NCBI GenBank assembly: GCA_946406115.1
Contig: OX291557.1
Span: 6,852,501 to 6,916,500, forward strand
Direction of reading: 5' to 3'
DNA: 64,000 bases
Source: Apoda limacodes
Lineage: Eukaryota > Arthropoda > Insecta > Lepidoptera > Limacodidae
The notes under the pieces are model-generated. The model did no database searches. It was not told where the DNA came from and saw nothing but the letters and a program-made list of their open reading frames with translations. Position numbers and translations under genes: made by a program. Numbering within the stretch: the first letter of the stretch is position 1; each line of letters begins with the position of its first letter. This document shows positions 42,192 through 52,309 of this stretch, piece after piece.

Positions 42192-43311
42192 TCAAAAACT
42201 AGCATAAATGTAACAAAAAAGCATTAAATATATGGATTTAGGTTCTTAACTTAGTTTGTAATCTTTACCTTTAAGGAAACAAGACAAGAGCTTATGGATT
42301 CGATTTTAATAACATTGGCAGGGAGTTCATGAGTTGATGTTGATAAATATAGATTTACGAAGTAAATATTTCAAGTATTTTTGGGAAGGTGTTGATAAAT
42401 CAGCCACTGATAGTCAGTCAGTTAGGTCAGACAGGACGTGTTATTTCACACTATTGTAAAAATAATATTTAGAGTCTCCAAATTTTTACCGTAATCTGCA
42501 CAGTAGCAAAAGCGGCATAAAAATGGCCGTTTGCGGTTGAAGTTAGTGGACGATAAAAGATGTAACTTGAGATTTTTACGACTAGAGAAAATACAGTTTA
42601 TGAGTTTTTGCGGACGAGGACCACAGAATTACACAACATGACTTCCTGGTTAGAAATACACCAGCTAAATATAGAATGCTCGTGTCACAGTAAAACTAGC
42701 ATTAAAAAACCGCTGACAACTTTTAAAATAGGCACGTAATGTATCAAATAGCTATAAATTTTGGAAACTATTAGCTTTTTCGACTTGTTGAAAATTGGTT
42801 GTCAGAGACACGAAACCAATACAATAAAATCAGGCACTAAAATTATCAAAAATAAAAAATACTAAATTGTTAGTTGTTTGATAAAACAAAATCTTAAATG
42901 TGTAGTAAAATAAATTAAAATAAACCCTCGTTATTTTAAACACGACTGAATTCTGAAGTCTTGACGTAAAACAATTGTCTTCTAATCACTATTACTGTAT
43001 ATTTAAAACATTTTTGTCTCAGTTTGCATAGTTGATTGGAATCTCTCTCTTTTACTCAATGGGTAGAAAGTTTTAAATTGCGCCTTAACAGAGAATGAAT
43101 TTAGGCAGAGCAGGCGTCAAATTTGGGCATAAGTTTCTCATTGAGCCCATACCTAATCATTTCATTAAATTCATTTTGGGCAAAAGTGGAATAAATATGA
43201 CCACCTACTATTTCGAAAAACTGACAATAGAGATGCGTAAATAATCTAAAAATATCATTATAACATTAATGTTTTTCCAAATATGGGCACGTGGGCTAAA
43301 AAAGTGCAACT
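42192..43311. other. AT-rich stretch, nothing recognised
   Basis: No supported feature. Confidence 0.4.
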
Positions 43312-43478
43312 ATGTAACTCCCTCGCAGCCTAGTTAGTAGTGTGGCCGTTTGCTATGCAGAGAGTGTGGGTTCGATACCCGCACTGGACGAACATTTATG
43401 TATTAAACATTTGTGTTTGTCTTGAGTCTGGGTGTATTTATGTATAATATGTATGTATTTACCAAAAAAAAAACTTTT
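43312..43478 (+). mobile_element. tRNA-derived SINE2
   Basis: The head GTAACTCCCTCGCAGCCTAG, TTAGTAGTGTGGCC has A-box-like sequence. GGTTCGATACC (about 43,369) is a canonical B box. The body is CATTTGTGTTTGTCTTGAGT, CTGGGTGTATTTATGTATAA, ending in an A run (43,465-43,474). It matches the minus-strand copy at 59.7-59.98 kb over its whole head and body; the distal part is missing here. Confidence 0.8.
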
Positions 43479-43679
43479 AGGCCAAAAATGTTTATGTTTG
43501 TTTATATACGACCGATAATATACGACAAAGTTGTTTCAGTTGCAGCATTTTCTTTACTAACATTTACGGGTCCTTACCGTATTTAATCTGAGATTGGAGC
43601 TCCCTATAGAAGAACCCCATAATAATTACTAATTGTGATATGAACCGTAAAAAATATTAACTATATAACTGATTTTTAT

Positions 43680-43838
43680 ATTAAAATGATATTAAAATTA
43701 TGGCGCAATATAGTTATATCGTCATATACTTTATATGACGATACGTTAAGACCTCTGTCGTATTACAAAAACTATTGTTTACTGTTTCATAAATCATATA
43801 ATTATATTGCGCCATAATTTCAATATAATTTTAAAATA
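43680..43838. mobile_element. Small MITE-like inverted repeat element
   Basis: ATATTAAAATTATGGCGCAA, TATAGTTATAT (about 43,688-43,718) mirrors ATATAATTATATTGCGCCAT, AATTTCAATAT (about 43,796-43,826) with only a few mismatches. A second inverted pair, ATCGTCATATA / TATATGACGAT (43,717-43,742), lies inside. About 150 bp, no coding sequence. Confidence 0.6.
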
Positions 43839-44364
43839 ACAAGCCATTCTTTTTAAACTAATATTTTTTATAGGTGTGTCAGTCCGCTTTGCCATTCAAA
43901 TTACAACGACTAAAATTTTATAGTCTTCCTTTGACTTAATTAAATTTAACACTTAGTATGTTAAACATTTGAATTTTATATGAATACCTACCTGAAGAAT
44001 ATAAAAATGTCGATTTAAGTTTCAAATAGCCCACATGAAAATTATTATGCTTATATATACCCAATCTGTCTATATATCAATCTATCTATGTATGGTTGCA
44101 TGCGTAACAGCGTGGGAACGATTCTTTATTGTACACGTAAATTTTACTAAGCAGATGACAGGATATTTAATAAAATATATTATTTACCTTATAATTATTA
44201 TTCTACTATTATTCTTTCTGTAGGTACTAAAATTGGTAAATTTAACACTTTTATGGATTGTTAAGAGTACCTATTATCGGTAAGCAGGGAGTCCGCCATA
44301 CAAACTCCCGATATGCATGTGCGGCTCACACACTTTGAAAATTGACTATAATAGAAAATAATAT
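43839..44364. other. AT-rich stretch, nothing recognised
   Basis: A 62-codon plus frame at 44.04-44.22 kb is hydrophobic only because of AT-rich codons. Confidence 0.4.
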
Positions 44365-45640
44365 TCTTTTTTTTTTTTTTTTATACCACTTAGGTGGCAA
44401 ACAAGCTTACGGTCCGTCTGATGGAAAAACGTTTACCGAAGCCTATGGACGCTTGTAACACCAGGGATTTCACTCACGCGTTGCCTACCATTCAAAAATA
44501 CAATAACTTCTTTCTTGAAGAGCCCCATACTGTAGTCCTTAAAGAAAACCTGGCAGGGAGCTCATTCCAAAACCCAAGCGTTCGCTTCTAATTCTAACCA
44601 TTTCGGTTTTAAGGTGTGAGAATAAATTCCCTGCCGATGGCGAGCGGTGCGGTGGTAGAAAGTAGCTGCGGGCATAATTTTGAACAGTTCCGCAGAACAC
44701 ATACCATTGAACAAGCGGTAGAACACACATAAGAACACTCTCTTCAGACTAAAGAACTCCATACGGCAAGTGAGATTGGGATAGTCGACAATTCTCACAG
44801 TCCGTTGTTGAACCGAGTCAAAAGGGCCAAGCTGCTGCCCAGAGATGGCAGCAGTAGGTACTCCATATACTTGCGACTTGTAAAGCAGTAACCTCTGCCC
44901 CGACATGAAGTACGGCCTCGCTCTGTTGAGTACACTAAGTTTTTTGGACACCAGTTTCATCTTGTCTTGCAAATGATCTCGGAACTGAACATCGCTAGAG
45001 ATGTTAACATTGGAGCCCAATGCTCTTGAAGATGGAGAGGAGAGTGTCCTGGAATTATGGGACCACAGTGAATGGGGTTCTCTTAGTGGTGAACGCGCTC
45101 GGACAGAGTAGTCTCGATTTGAGACACAAGTTCACCGCGCCTTTTCTTCTTTACTTTGCACGACCCGTGTAATAAGCGTCTCCAGTACTGTTATCTGCAT
45201 AGCAATGCATGTTGTTGATGTCGAACTTGTCATTGATATGCAGTAGAAACAACGTAAGAGACAGGACAGAGACTTGCGGGACAACAACATTAATGTCCAT
45301 GGTATCAGGTCAACTAAGGCTGGTATGCGTGAGCCAGACAAAAAGCTAGCCACCCATTTGCACAAACCCTCGGGCAACTTCGATAGAAGACCCTGGTGCC
45401 AGACCCGATAGAACGCCTTCGCTATGTCCAGGCTACATGCCAGTGCCTTCCCTGACTCTCAATTGTTAGTGCCCATTGGTATGTGAGATACACTAGAAGG
45501 TCACCAGTCGAGCGACCGTGGCGAAAGCCATATTGACGATCACTGACCAGGTCGTGTTCTTCTAGGTATCTTAGAAGCTGTATGTTGATCACACGTTCCA
45601 TAACCTTGGAGAGGAGGATATAAAATATTTGCATTTTATA
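44365..45640 (-). pseudogene. RT-A retrotransposon, longest copy: reverse transcriptase plus 3' tail
   Basis: The minus strand reads, 5' to 3': LLSKVMERVINIQLLRYLEE and SDRQYGFRHGRSTGDLLVYL (RT fingers, 45,634-45,480), LPEGLCKWVASFLSGS (about 45,377-45,330), the active-site region CYADNST (45,190-45,201 codes YADN), then RDHLQDKMKLVSKKLSVLNR, FYRLFNGMCSAELFKIMP and YHRTARHRQGIYSHT, and the non-coding tail to the T run at 44,369-44,383. It is a reverse transcriptase for target-primed retrotransposition; endonuclease and ORF1 are absent (5'-truncated near 45,640). The second catalytic Asp is Asn, frames shift between 45,132 and 45,440, and stops interrupt it, so it is inactive. Jockey/CR1-like organisation is inferred. 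Confidence 0.85.
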
Positions 45641-46164
45641 TCTGTATTTTATTGACCAGAAGTTTTTTTATAAATAATGTATATATTAAAGTCGATGTAG
45701 TTTTAGTATTATGACTGGATGATGTTAAATTTAGTGTAATTAAATTTGATTTTCTACTCTATACAGATACTTTAACAAATTATTTTCCGTTTCCTTGTAT
45801 TTTTACGTAGAGGGCTCCACAAGGACCAAACTTTTATATAATACGTTGTCTGTGGTTGCTAGGGTTGTCAAAACAGTTACAACTATTGAAAATAAATTGA
45901 GTACCGCGAAGTTACCACAATTCACAAATTCGATATCTTGGGCCATGATATGGGCCCAATAAATCAACTTTTCTGTATTGTGCTGTCCATAAAAATTACA
46001 AGAAGTCTAGGTGTGAAACCAGTAGGTACATCACTATTAAGTAGGTACATAAATACCGTTACTATAATGACTATATCCATTAAAATAATCTGGTTGAAAA
46101 AGATAGTCAAAATAACAGTGCTTAATGTAATGTCATGTTTTTATTACACTTACTATTTTAATGG
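45641..46164. other. AT-rich stretch, nothing recognised
   Basis: An 84-codon plus frame at 45.94-46.19 kb has no motif. Confidence 0.4.
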
Positions 46165-46265
46165 TCTTTTCTGTCTTTTTTGGGATCCGTAGATAGGATG
46201 TAAAAACAGATCCCTTGTAACTTGTCCATATGTCCGTACATCGTAAAAATTTCAGTCTTAAATTA
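46165..46265 (+). repeat. Family B head, decayed
   Basis: TTTGGGATCCGTAGATAGGA, CAGATCCCTTGTAACTTGTC, CATATGTCCGTACATCGTAA, AAATTTCAGTCTTAAATT follows the head layout of family B without the rest. Confidence 0.35.
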
Positions 46266-47234
46266 AATAGGGATAGTTGACAAAGTTGACAAGGTCATTA
46301 GATTTTAATGAACTTATTAAGTACGGTATATATACTATAAGAACATGACTAGTGAAAACAAATAGCTCGAAAAAGAACATCGATATTATGCTGACATTTT
46401 AAAATTACGGAAAAAACGGTATGTTTTAGGTGCACTTTTATTTTATTTTATTGACGATAACCTATTGATTTAAACTTTCGAAAAACGAGCCTATTGTGAT
46501 GAAATTCCATAGGCAGAACTAGTTTAGTGACATTGCCAGCTCTTCGTCGTACAGTGCAGTGGGAGTGCATTACACGCTCAGTTCAGGTCAGGTCAAAAAT
46601 AGTGAAAGTACGTAAATTTTGATTTTAATAACTCAGTTTACATTCAAGAGTAGAATCCAAAAAGGGTGGGAATTAAACGTACGATATGAAATATTATTTT
46701 TTACAAGTAATGCGCTCTGCTTTCAACCTTTGCTAGTAAGAAAAAAAACTCACCGTATATACATTACCAAGTTCATTCATGACAAAACATCGAAATCAAA
46801 ACCTGAGAGTTTACTCACTCAATATATTGCTTTGCAGAATCCTTATTAGGGTTCGCCTACGTCATAACTGGAACCTTTGTAGAAAAGTCTCTAGACCAGT
46901 AGTTTCGGCAGTGTGTTGATATATTAGTCCTTATTTTACTCTTATGTATAGATGTGTAACTACGGAACCTTATTGGCGCTTGTCTAAACACGCTTCAAGA
47001 TGTTATGTTTTTACTTTTAAGTAGTTATTTTAAATTTTATGTCTCAATTCAACCAGCTCATTATCAAGTTAATGAACATTACAATGTTAATGCTTTTTTA
47101 AGATCTTAATTAAATACATAGGTAGTGCCTACCACAGAACTTGTAAGTTTAGTCACGTCTTTATTATTAACAGGTCTTTACTTATAAAACTTTGCGTAAA
47201 AAAATCTTTTAAAAAATTAAAAACAAAGTATTAT
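46266..47234. other. AT-rich stretch, nothing recognised
   Basis: AGTTCAGGTCAGGTCAA at about 46,579 is a run of GGTCA-type half-sites. No gene near it is supported. Confidence 0.35.
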
Positions 47235-47366
47235 TTAGGGTAAACGCCGCAGATTGTTTTTTTATGCAAAATGAACAAAAATTTAAGAGTTCGCCGTTTT
47301 TGCTCTTATAAGATTGTGATAAGCTACAATTTTTTTTCATTTTTGCAATACGGCGTTTACCCTTGA
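47235..47366. mobile_element. Small MITE-like element with AGGGTAAACGCCG ends
   Basis: TTAGGGTAAACGCCGCAGAT at the left and ATACGGCGTTTACCCTTGAC at the right are inverted copies over about 13 bases (GGGTAAACGCCG). About 130 bp. ATGCAAAATGAACAAAAATT and TTTTTTTTCATTTTTGCAAT extend the inversion imperfectly. Confidence 0.5.
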
Positions 47367-47387
47367 CTAAAAAGGCTCAATGTAAGT

Positions 47388-47660
47388 GCTAACCGACTTC
47401 AAAAAAGGAGGTAATAAATTCGACCTGTATGTATGTAATGTTATAGTTGTAATGTTTTTGTATATGTTAGTCTATACCAGCTTCAAAACATGTGTGTCAA
47501 ATTTCATAAGTGTGTGTATGTTTGTCCGATCCGAAAAACTATAAGTGGAATTGCATAATTATTTTTTTAGTTGAACTAGGTATAGTCCAACTAAGAAAAC
47601 AGTGCAAGATTTATTAAAATCCGCTCAGTAATTTTGAGAAAGCGAAATAAATTGTATCAG
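47388..47660 (+). repeat. Dispersed element beginning AACCGACTTCAAAAAAGG
   Basis: CTAACCGACTTCAAAAAAGG, AGGTAATAAATTCGACCTGT, ATGTATGTAATG, then TGTGTCAAATTTCATAAGTG and ATCCGCTCAGTAATTTTGAG, AAAGCG. The opening block occurs reversed at 29.54-29.60 kb. Class uncertain; known from memory as a common lepidopteran intergenic repeat. Confidence 0.4.
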
Positions 47661-47698
47661 TACAAAACATATTTCACAAATGTAACAAATCAGACAAT

Positions 47699-47867
47699 TA
47701 AGAACTAGTTATAAGATTTTTTTAGAAGGTTATATATCGTTTCTACAATATATCTGTGAGCTGTAGATAGCGTTTCTGCTACAAGTGGCAGTTTTCAACA
47801 GAAACGCTATCCACAACTCATAGATACAATACATAAAAATCTTAAAATAGCTTATAACTAGTTCTTA
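47699..47867. repeat. Long imperfect palindrome, about 84-nt arms
   Basis: The whole 169 bases fold on themselves. TAAGAACTAGTTATAAGATT (47,699) pairs with its mirror at AATAGCTTATAACTAGTTCT (47,846), and ATAGCGTTTCTGCTACAAGT, GGCA (47,768) faces TTTTCAACAGAAACGCTATC (47,792). The centre is near 47,783 with a very short loop. It has the form of a foldback MITE and, if transcribed, of a long hairpin RNA. Interior motifs resemble MITE family M (AGCTTATAACTGGTT, TTGTAGCAGAA). Confidence 0.75.
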
Positions 47868-48299
47868 TTAGGCATTATCCACTAGCCGACCTTTGGATCA
47901 TGCAGAATGCTTGAATGGGGTTCTAAAAAAATTTCAGTTAGATTTCAAAAAAATTAGGCAGTACATAAATATATAATCATTTTAATTTATACACACTGCG
48001 CCGCCGCGCGCGTTCTGCGTCCTTTGCCGTGACCGAGTTACTGCGTAGGTGCAATTTTTAACTTTCTTTTGCTGAAAAACAGCGCTTTCGCACTCCTGTC
48101 GCGGCATTTCAACGTCACACAGAATGCTGTGTTTATGTCGTACAGCACACTTAATTTCTTTAACCTTATTCTTTATTTAGACCGACGAAGAAGGAGGTTC
48201 CGTCCTTCGATGCCTTATACGTAAGTAATATCCATCGAAATATTAACCGGAGCCTGTGAGAAACACGTCCATTGTTACCATACAATATATTTTATGAAA
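47868..48299. other. Moderately GC-rich stretch, possible 5' part of the following element
   Basis: CTGCGCCGCCGCGCGCGTTC at 47,996 and GTCACACAGAATGCTGTG near 48,113 stand out from AT-rich DNA. No frame or terminal repeat could be assigned, but the stretch may belong to the transposase relic that follows. Confidence 0.25.
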
Positions 48300-48339
48300 G
48301 TTAAAAGTGAATGCAAAATAGCAGAAAGTAGTGAAGCGC

Positions 48340-48740
48340 ATGGTTAAAATAGAAAGCGACAATCCGGAAATCCTGAGCAGACTCCTGCAAGCAAAATTTT
48401 ACTTACAGCAGATCCATCATTTGAAGAAGTGGATAAGTTATTAGCCTTAGATCTTTTTGACAATGAAGAAGCTATCAATTTTTTTTTGATATCCGAGCCG
48501 TAGCTCATGCGTAGGAACCCTGACAGTGACGAGGAAGATCAGATCCATGGACAGAACCAAGGACATGTACCAGGACCATATCCAAGTCACCGAAGATAAA
48601 TCTGACAGTTATAGTTCAGGCAACAATCTCCTTTCAGAAAATTTAACTATTTCTACGGAAAAAATAAATACAAATGGGCAAAGACGCCACCTTTAGAGTA
48701 CGTACACCATCAAATAATATTTTTTATCGTTTTTTCGACT
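48340..48740 (+). pseudogene. Possible piggyBac-type transposase N-terminal relic
   Basis: The plus strand gives, in shifting frames: GNPEQTPASKILLTADPSFE, EVDKLLALDLFDNEEAINFF, a stop, RRNPDSDEEDQIHGQNQGHV, then after a frame change YKWAKTPPLE (48,669-48,698) and, after another, VRTPSNNI (48,699-48,722). An acidic stretch followed by a (Y/F)KW-K-PP block and an RT-S-NI block is how many piggyBac-family transposases begin. The catalytic DDD domain is not seen downstream. Stops and frameshifts show it is dead. The family call is inference from these short motifs. Confidence 0.4.
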
Positions 48741-48973
48741 TTTTTGTGCAAGTGTGCCAGTCATGTGTCCTGTCCTTTGTGGATTGACTGCCAATGAATG
48801 CACTCAAGTTAACTGTTGCCAGATATTTTTGTTTTTCTTTCCACAAGATTATTTAATGTTTTTTACTTCATCATGTCGTTTAAGAAAAAGAGTTACTTTC
48901 GAATGTTATTAGGTTAAGAAGTTTAAAAGTGCTCAAATTAAATCTTAGTAAAATTATACTTAATTGTGCACAC

Positions 48974-49045
48974 ATTAATAATTTTTGAAATAAAATATAA
49001 AGATAACATATTAATAATTTTTGAAATAAAATATAAAGATAATAT
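48974..49045. repeat. Tandem repeat, 36-bp unit x 2
   Basis: ATTAATAATTTTTGAAATAA, AATATAAAGATAAC is repeated directly at 48,974 and 49,010 almost without change. Confidence 0.9.
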
Positions 49046-49136
49046 AATCTTTATATTCGTTTTATTTTAAACCTTAAACCTATTTATTGTATTTTTTTTA
49101 TAAAAAACACGTGTGTGAATATTAGGAGCATTTGAG

Positions 49137-49167
49137 ATGGAGGTAATAAACAAAATATTACCTCCAT
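49137..49167. terminator. Perfect 12-bp stem-loop, no assigned role
   Basis: ATGGAGGTAATA (49,137-49,148), loop AACAAAA, TATTACCTCCAT (49,156-49,167). It has the shape of a transcription terminator but this is not a bacterial context and no transcript is known. More likely the core of a small foldback. Confidence 0.2.
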
Positions 49168-49518
49168 ACTTAAAGGTGAAATATATGGTAATGGTTTTAT
49201 TAACGTAATAACTTAAATGATTGTCTATGTTTATGTCTATTTAATGTCAAATTTTATTTAAGTTACAGTAATACTTTTGGTACATTAAGTCTAGGAATTT
49301 ATTTTAAGTAATAAAGACACCGAATGATCAAAAGTACCTTCTCTGAATGGCTGTAAAGAAAGAGTGCACGCACGGCCATAATATACTTCACTTGTCGAAG
49401 AACAGTATCTCTGTTCTTGCATATAACCTGTAACACACATAGATGGTGTAGGCAACGTGTTGGTAAAAGTTTCAAACAAACAAACAATCAAAATTAAAAA
49501 TCAGTTTAAATCAAAAGT
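49168..49518. other. AT-rich stretch, nothing recognised
   Basis: Two overlapping minus frames (62-66 codons) at 49.29-49.49 kb have no motif. Confidence 0.4.
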
Positions 49519-49908
49519 TTTAAGCGCCGTACCCAAGACCACGCTGTCTGTCTGTCTGTTTGTCTGGCCTTTAAAGAGCTCTGATCTCAAGATGGGAACA
49601 TGGGATTACCTTAAAAAATAACAAAAAATCAAAAAGTAAAAATTTAAGGGGGTTCCCATACAAAAAAAACATCTTAAAAACAGCCAAGATTCAAAATTGC
49701 ATTGATTATAGAGAGAGAGAGAGAGAATCAAAAAATAACAAGAAATAATAAAATCGGCCAAGCGTCAGACAAGCTCGCGATATTACTATTCTAAATTACT
49801 ATAATATAAAACCATAACATTCTTTAACCACATAAGCGACATCTAGTGAAAATGGTCCAGATTACTAAGAAACACACTTACAACAAACAATGGCGCTGGT
49901 AAATAAAA

Positions 49909-50120
49909 GTACCTGACGTACACTAGCGCTGGTAATTAATATTTTTATTTCCCTCTGTAGCTATCTTAAACTCACAATTTTATCTTGTGAAACAAAATAA
50001 TACATTCTAAAAACAGCTTCTAACTGGTAAAAAACGCACTGTAAACGCACATTTTCGAATTCGCTTTGCACAGAGAGGGAAATAAATACATCAATTGGCG
50101 ACGCTCGTTAGCAGGGGTAA
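49909..50120. mobile_element. MITE family M inside a family B repeat
   Basis: The left end CACTAGCGCTGGTAATTAAT, ATTTTTATTTCCCTCTGT is mirrored by the right end CAGAGAGGGAAATAAATACA, TCAATTGGCGACGCTCGTTA. The interior AAACAGCTTCTAACTGGTAA matches the 33.8 kb copy's TAGCTTATAACTGGTTAC. Its absence from the sister repeat at 53 kb dates it as a later insertion. Confidence 0.65.
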
Positions 50121-50157
50121 CGCTCTGAAGGAACTCGTTGCCCAGCAATATTAAAAA

Positions 50158-50213
50158 CGATATGCGAAGTTAAGCAACGGCGGACGTGGTCAGTCATTGG
50201 ATGGGTGACCGAC
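50158..50213 (+). pseudogene. 5S-rRNA-derived segment within family B
   Basis: CGATATGCGAAGTTAAGCAA, CGGCGGACGTGGTCAGTCAT, TGGATGGGTGACCGAC matches the middle of eukaryotic 5S rRNA, which I know to contain CGAAGUUAAGCAAC and UUGGAUGGGUGACCGC. The part kept spans the internal control region (A box, intermediate element, C box) used by TFIIIA and RNA polymerase III. 5' and 3' ends of 5S are missing, so it is not a working rRNA gene. A T6 run follows at 50,224. Confidence 0.8.
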
Positions 50214-50534
50214 TATTGGCACATTTTTTAGTTGGTTGTGTTCCTACCGTAAATAAATGATAATATGGAATTCACAGTGCGTGAACCCGATTCGCATCTG
50301 AACGATTTTTTTTTATAACTTAGGAAAGCTAATATACCGCAACCGATTAAATAAGGTGTACATGCCGACAGAATCTTTTCATTTCATAAAATTTATATAT
50401 ATTAAATAATTCATGAGACACATTTATTGTGTTAATATACATATAGATACATTCACAAGTATTAAGTGAGAAACATTTAAGGCCCTAAGATTTGTATTTA
50501 TCACATAAAGAATTTTGAAAAAGTGCTCAAAAGT

Positions 50535-50682
50535 GCAATTTTTAGACAGTTTTAGTCGTTATATATTATGCATGTGTAGGCTAGAAAGTTCATTTATGCT
50601 TAAAGTGGCCACTTTTACCATAAATGAACTTTCCAGCCTGCACGTCAATGATATCTAGCAAATAAAAATTTCTAAAAATTGC
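50535..50682. repeat. Long imperfect palindrome, about 74-nt arms
   Basis: GGCTAGAAAGTTCATTTATG, CTTAAAGTGGCC (50,579-50,610) pairs with GGCCACTTTTACCATAAATG, AACTTTCCAGCC (50,608-50,638), and the outer GCAATTTTTAGACAGTTTTA pairs imperfectly with AATAAAAATTTCTAAAAATT, GC. The centre GTGGCCAC resembles the centre of the 47.7 kb palindrome (AAGTGGCAGTTTT). Foldback MITE-like, no coding sequence. Confidence 0.75.
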
Positions 50683-51067
50683 TTACTTGTACATAAAACT
50701 TTTAATTTCAGCAATTTTTTGAAAATGAGTTTGTATTTAATGGAAATTCAAAATATGTTGTGAGGGTGCCACTTTCACTTATCTTTGCCCCTTAACGGCT
50801 TAAGAATTTTGCAAGAATATTTTATGTGCGAGCAGTCATTTGGTTTAATGGGATAGTCTTATCTATTTACATAATTCAATTAAGCGAATAGTCGTAAAAA
50901 AACCAAACTAACCTACGTCATTCATCGGTACATACTGATATTGAATCGAATGGCATTTTTTTTTTCTTGACAACAACGGCGAATAGATAGAGAAGATATC
51001 TCTACAAAATAACTGGTAATAAACCTATTTAAATTTTGCTTCTAAAAACAAAGACACGGTTAAAAGA
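50683..51067. other. AT-rich stretch, nothing recognised
   Basis: No supported feature. Confidence 0.4.
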
Positions 51068-51074
51068 TTTTTAT

Positions 51075-51146
51075 CTCAAGGCAGGACTCGAACCTGCGAC
51101 CTTTGAAAACCGTCAAAATTCTTTTACCAACTAACTACTGCGGTTC
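51075..51146 (-). pseudogene. tRNA-like sequence with intact B box, minus strand
   Basis: On the minus strand the order is AACCGCAGTAGTTAGTTGGT (A-box-like TAGTTAGTTGGTA), TTTGA-CGGTTT-TCAAA as a possible anticodon stem-loop, and GCAGGTTCGAGTCCTGC, a perfect T arm with canonical B box GGTTCGAGTCC (51,084-51,094). The acceptor ends do not pair and there is no CCA-adjacent symmetry, so it is a tRNA-derived SINE head or tRNA pseudogene rather than a functional tRNA. A T5 run on the minus strand lies about 10 bases past the T arm. No second copy in the window. Confidence 0.55.
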
Positions 51147-52148
51147 AGTTACTGACTAAAGGAAATACCAACCATGACAATGCTCTAAAAAATCGTAATG
51201 AACATTATAAATTAAACATCAAGGAAGCTTATTACGCGCTTGTATCTTGCAAATACCTTTATAAATTCGATAAGGTATGAGAAACACGGATGTATAAAAA
51301 TAGGTATTCAATATAGGTAAAATTTTTATTCAAATCATATTTTAGCAAATAAGTAATTATTTCTACCTTTTTGAAGAAAGATGCACTTTTTGAAAGCTGT
51401 TGGTCTTTTTTTTGTTCAAAAAGTTTTTGGTTTTATTTTTTTATTAGATAATGTGATTTTTAGGATGAAGTCCAGAATTATTAGTCATTTTATTATACTA
51501 CAAACTCCATTCGCCACCGCTATTTTACTAAAATAACAATCAGTTAGTGATATAAATATTTATATAACAGATACACATCACTGATTCCAGTTTATGAGTC
51601 ATCTTGTTAGTTCTGAGTCATACCAGCATAATTGTATGAATATCACAAAATGTCTGCTTGCCAGCGAAGCGAACCTATGTATTAATATTCGCTGCCTGTT
51701 TTCAAGAATTCATTAAAATCTCATTACTTACGTTTTCTTAAATTTTGACCAACATCTGGTTCAAACATATCATCTTTATTACTTTCTTTTTTATATGTAT
51801 TTGTTTAAGTATTAATATTAGTTTGTATATGTATTTTATCTATATAGTAAGTTCATAGGTATATATGTATATTGTAATATTCTTTATTCTTTCTTATAAT
51901 TTTGCTTATGATCCCTTTATGTATCACCTACCTCTTCCTGTCAAGATTACTTTACCCAGGGTTACCTGGTAGAGATCGCTTTTTAGCGACAAGGCCGCCT
52001 TATTAAGCTATAAGAAATAGTTACTATTGTTATTTTTTTGTGTATTTTTCATCTGTGCAATAAAGAATATTGTTTTGTATAAACCGTTATTTTACCTAGT
52101 TTACTTTATCTAAATAGCAATCATAAGTAAACTTTTTAGTATTATATT
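51147..52148. other. AT-rich stretch, nothing recognised
   Basis: No supported feature. Confidence 0.4.
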
Positions 52149-52309
52149 GGTTCCGTACCCAAAGGTGTGCCAAACTGTCTGTCTCTGTCAGTATGTCTGT
52201 CTGTCTGTGTGTATAAAAGGGCTTTATCTATTAGACCGAAATAGGTAGAAGCCTGAAAATTTCAAAGAATATGTGTTATAGTAGGGGATTATCTAAAAAA
52301 TAATAAAAA

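Larger units (their letters stand above)
49519..50318 (+). repeat. Family B repeat with 5S-rRNA-like module, split by a MITE
   Basis: The head GCGCCGTACCCAAGACCACG, CTGTCTGTCTGTCTGTTTGT; then AAAGTAAAAATTTAAGGGGG, TTCCCATAC; a (GA)n run at 49,711-49,726; CATAAGCGACATCTAGTGAA; an M-family MITE (49,909-50,120); the 5S-like module (50,158-50,213); and the tail GGAATTCACAGTGCGTGAAC, CCGATTCGCATCTGAACGAT. Order and sequence match the copy at 52.15-53.13 kb outside the insertions, so this is one element rather than chance neighbours. Confidence 0.65.
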
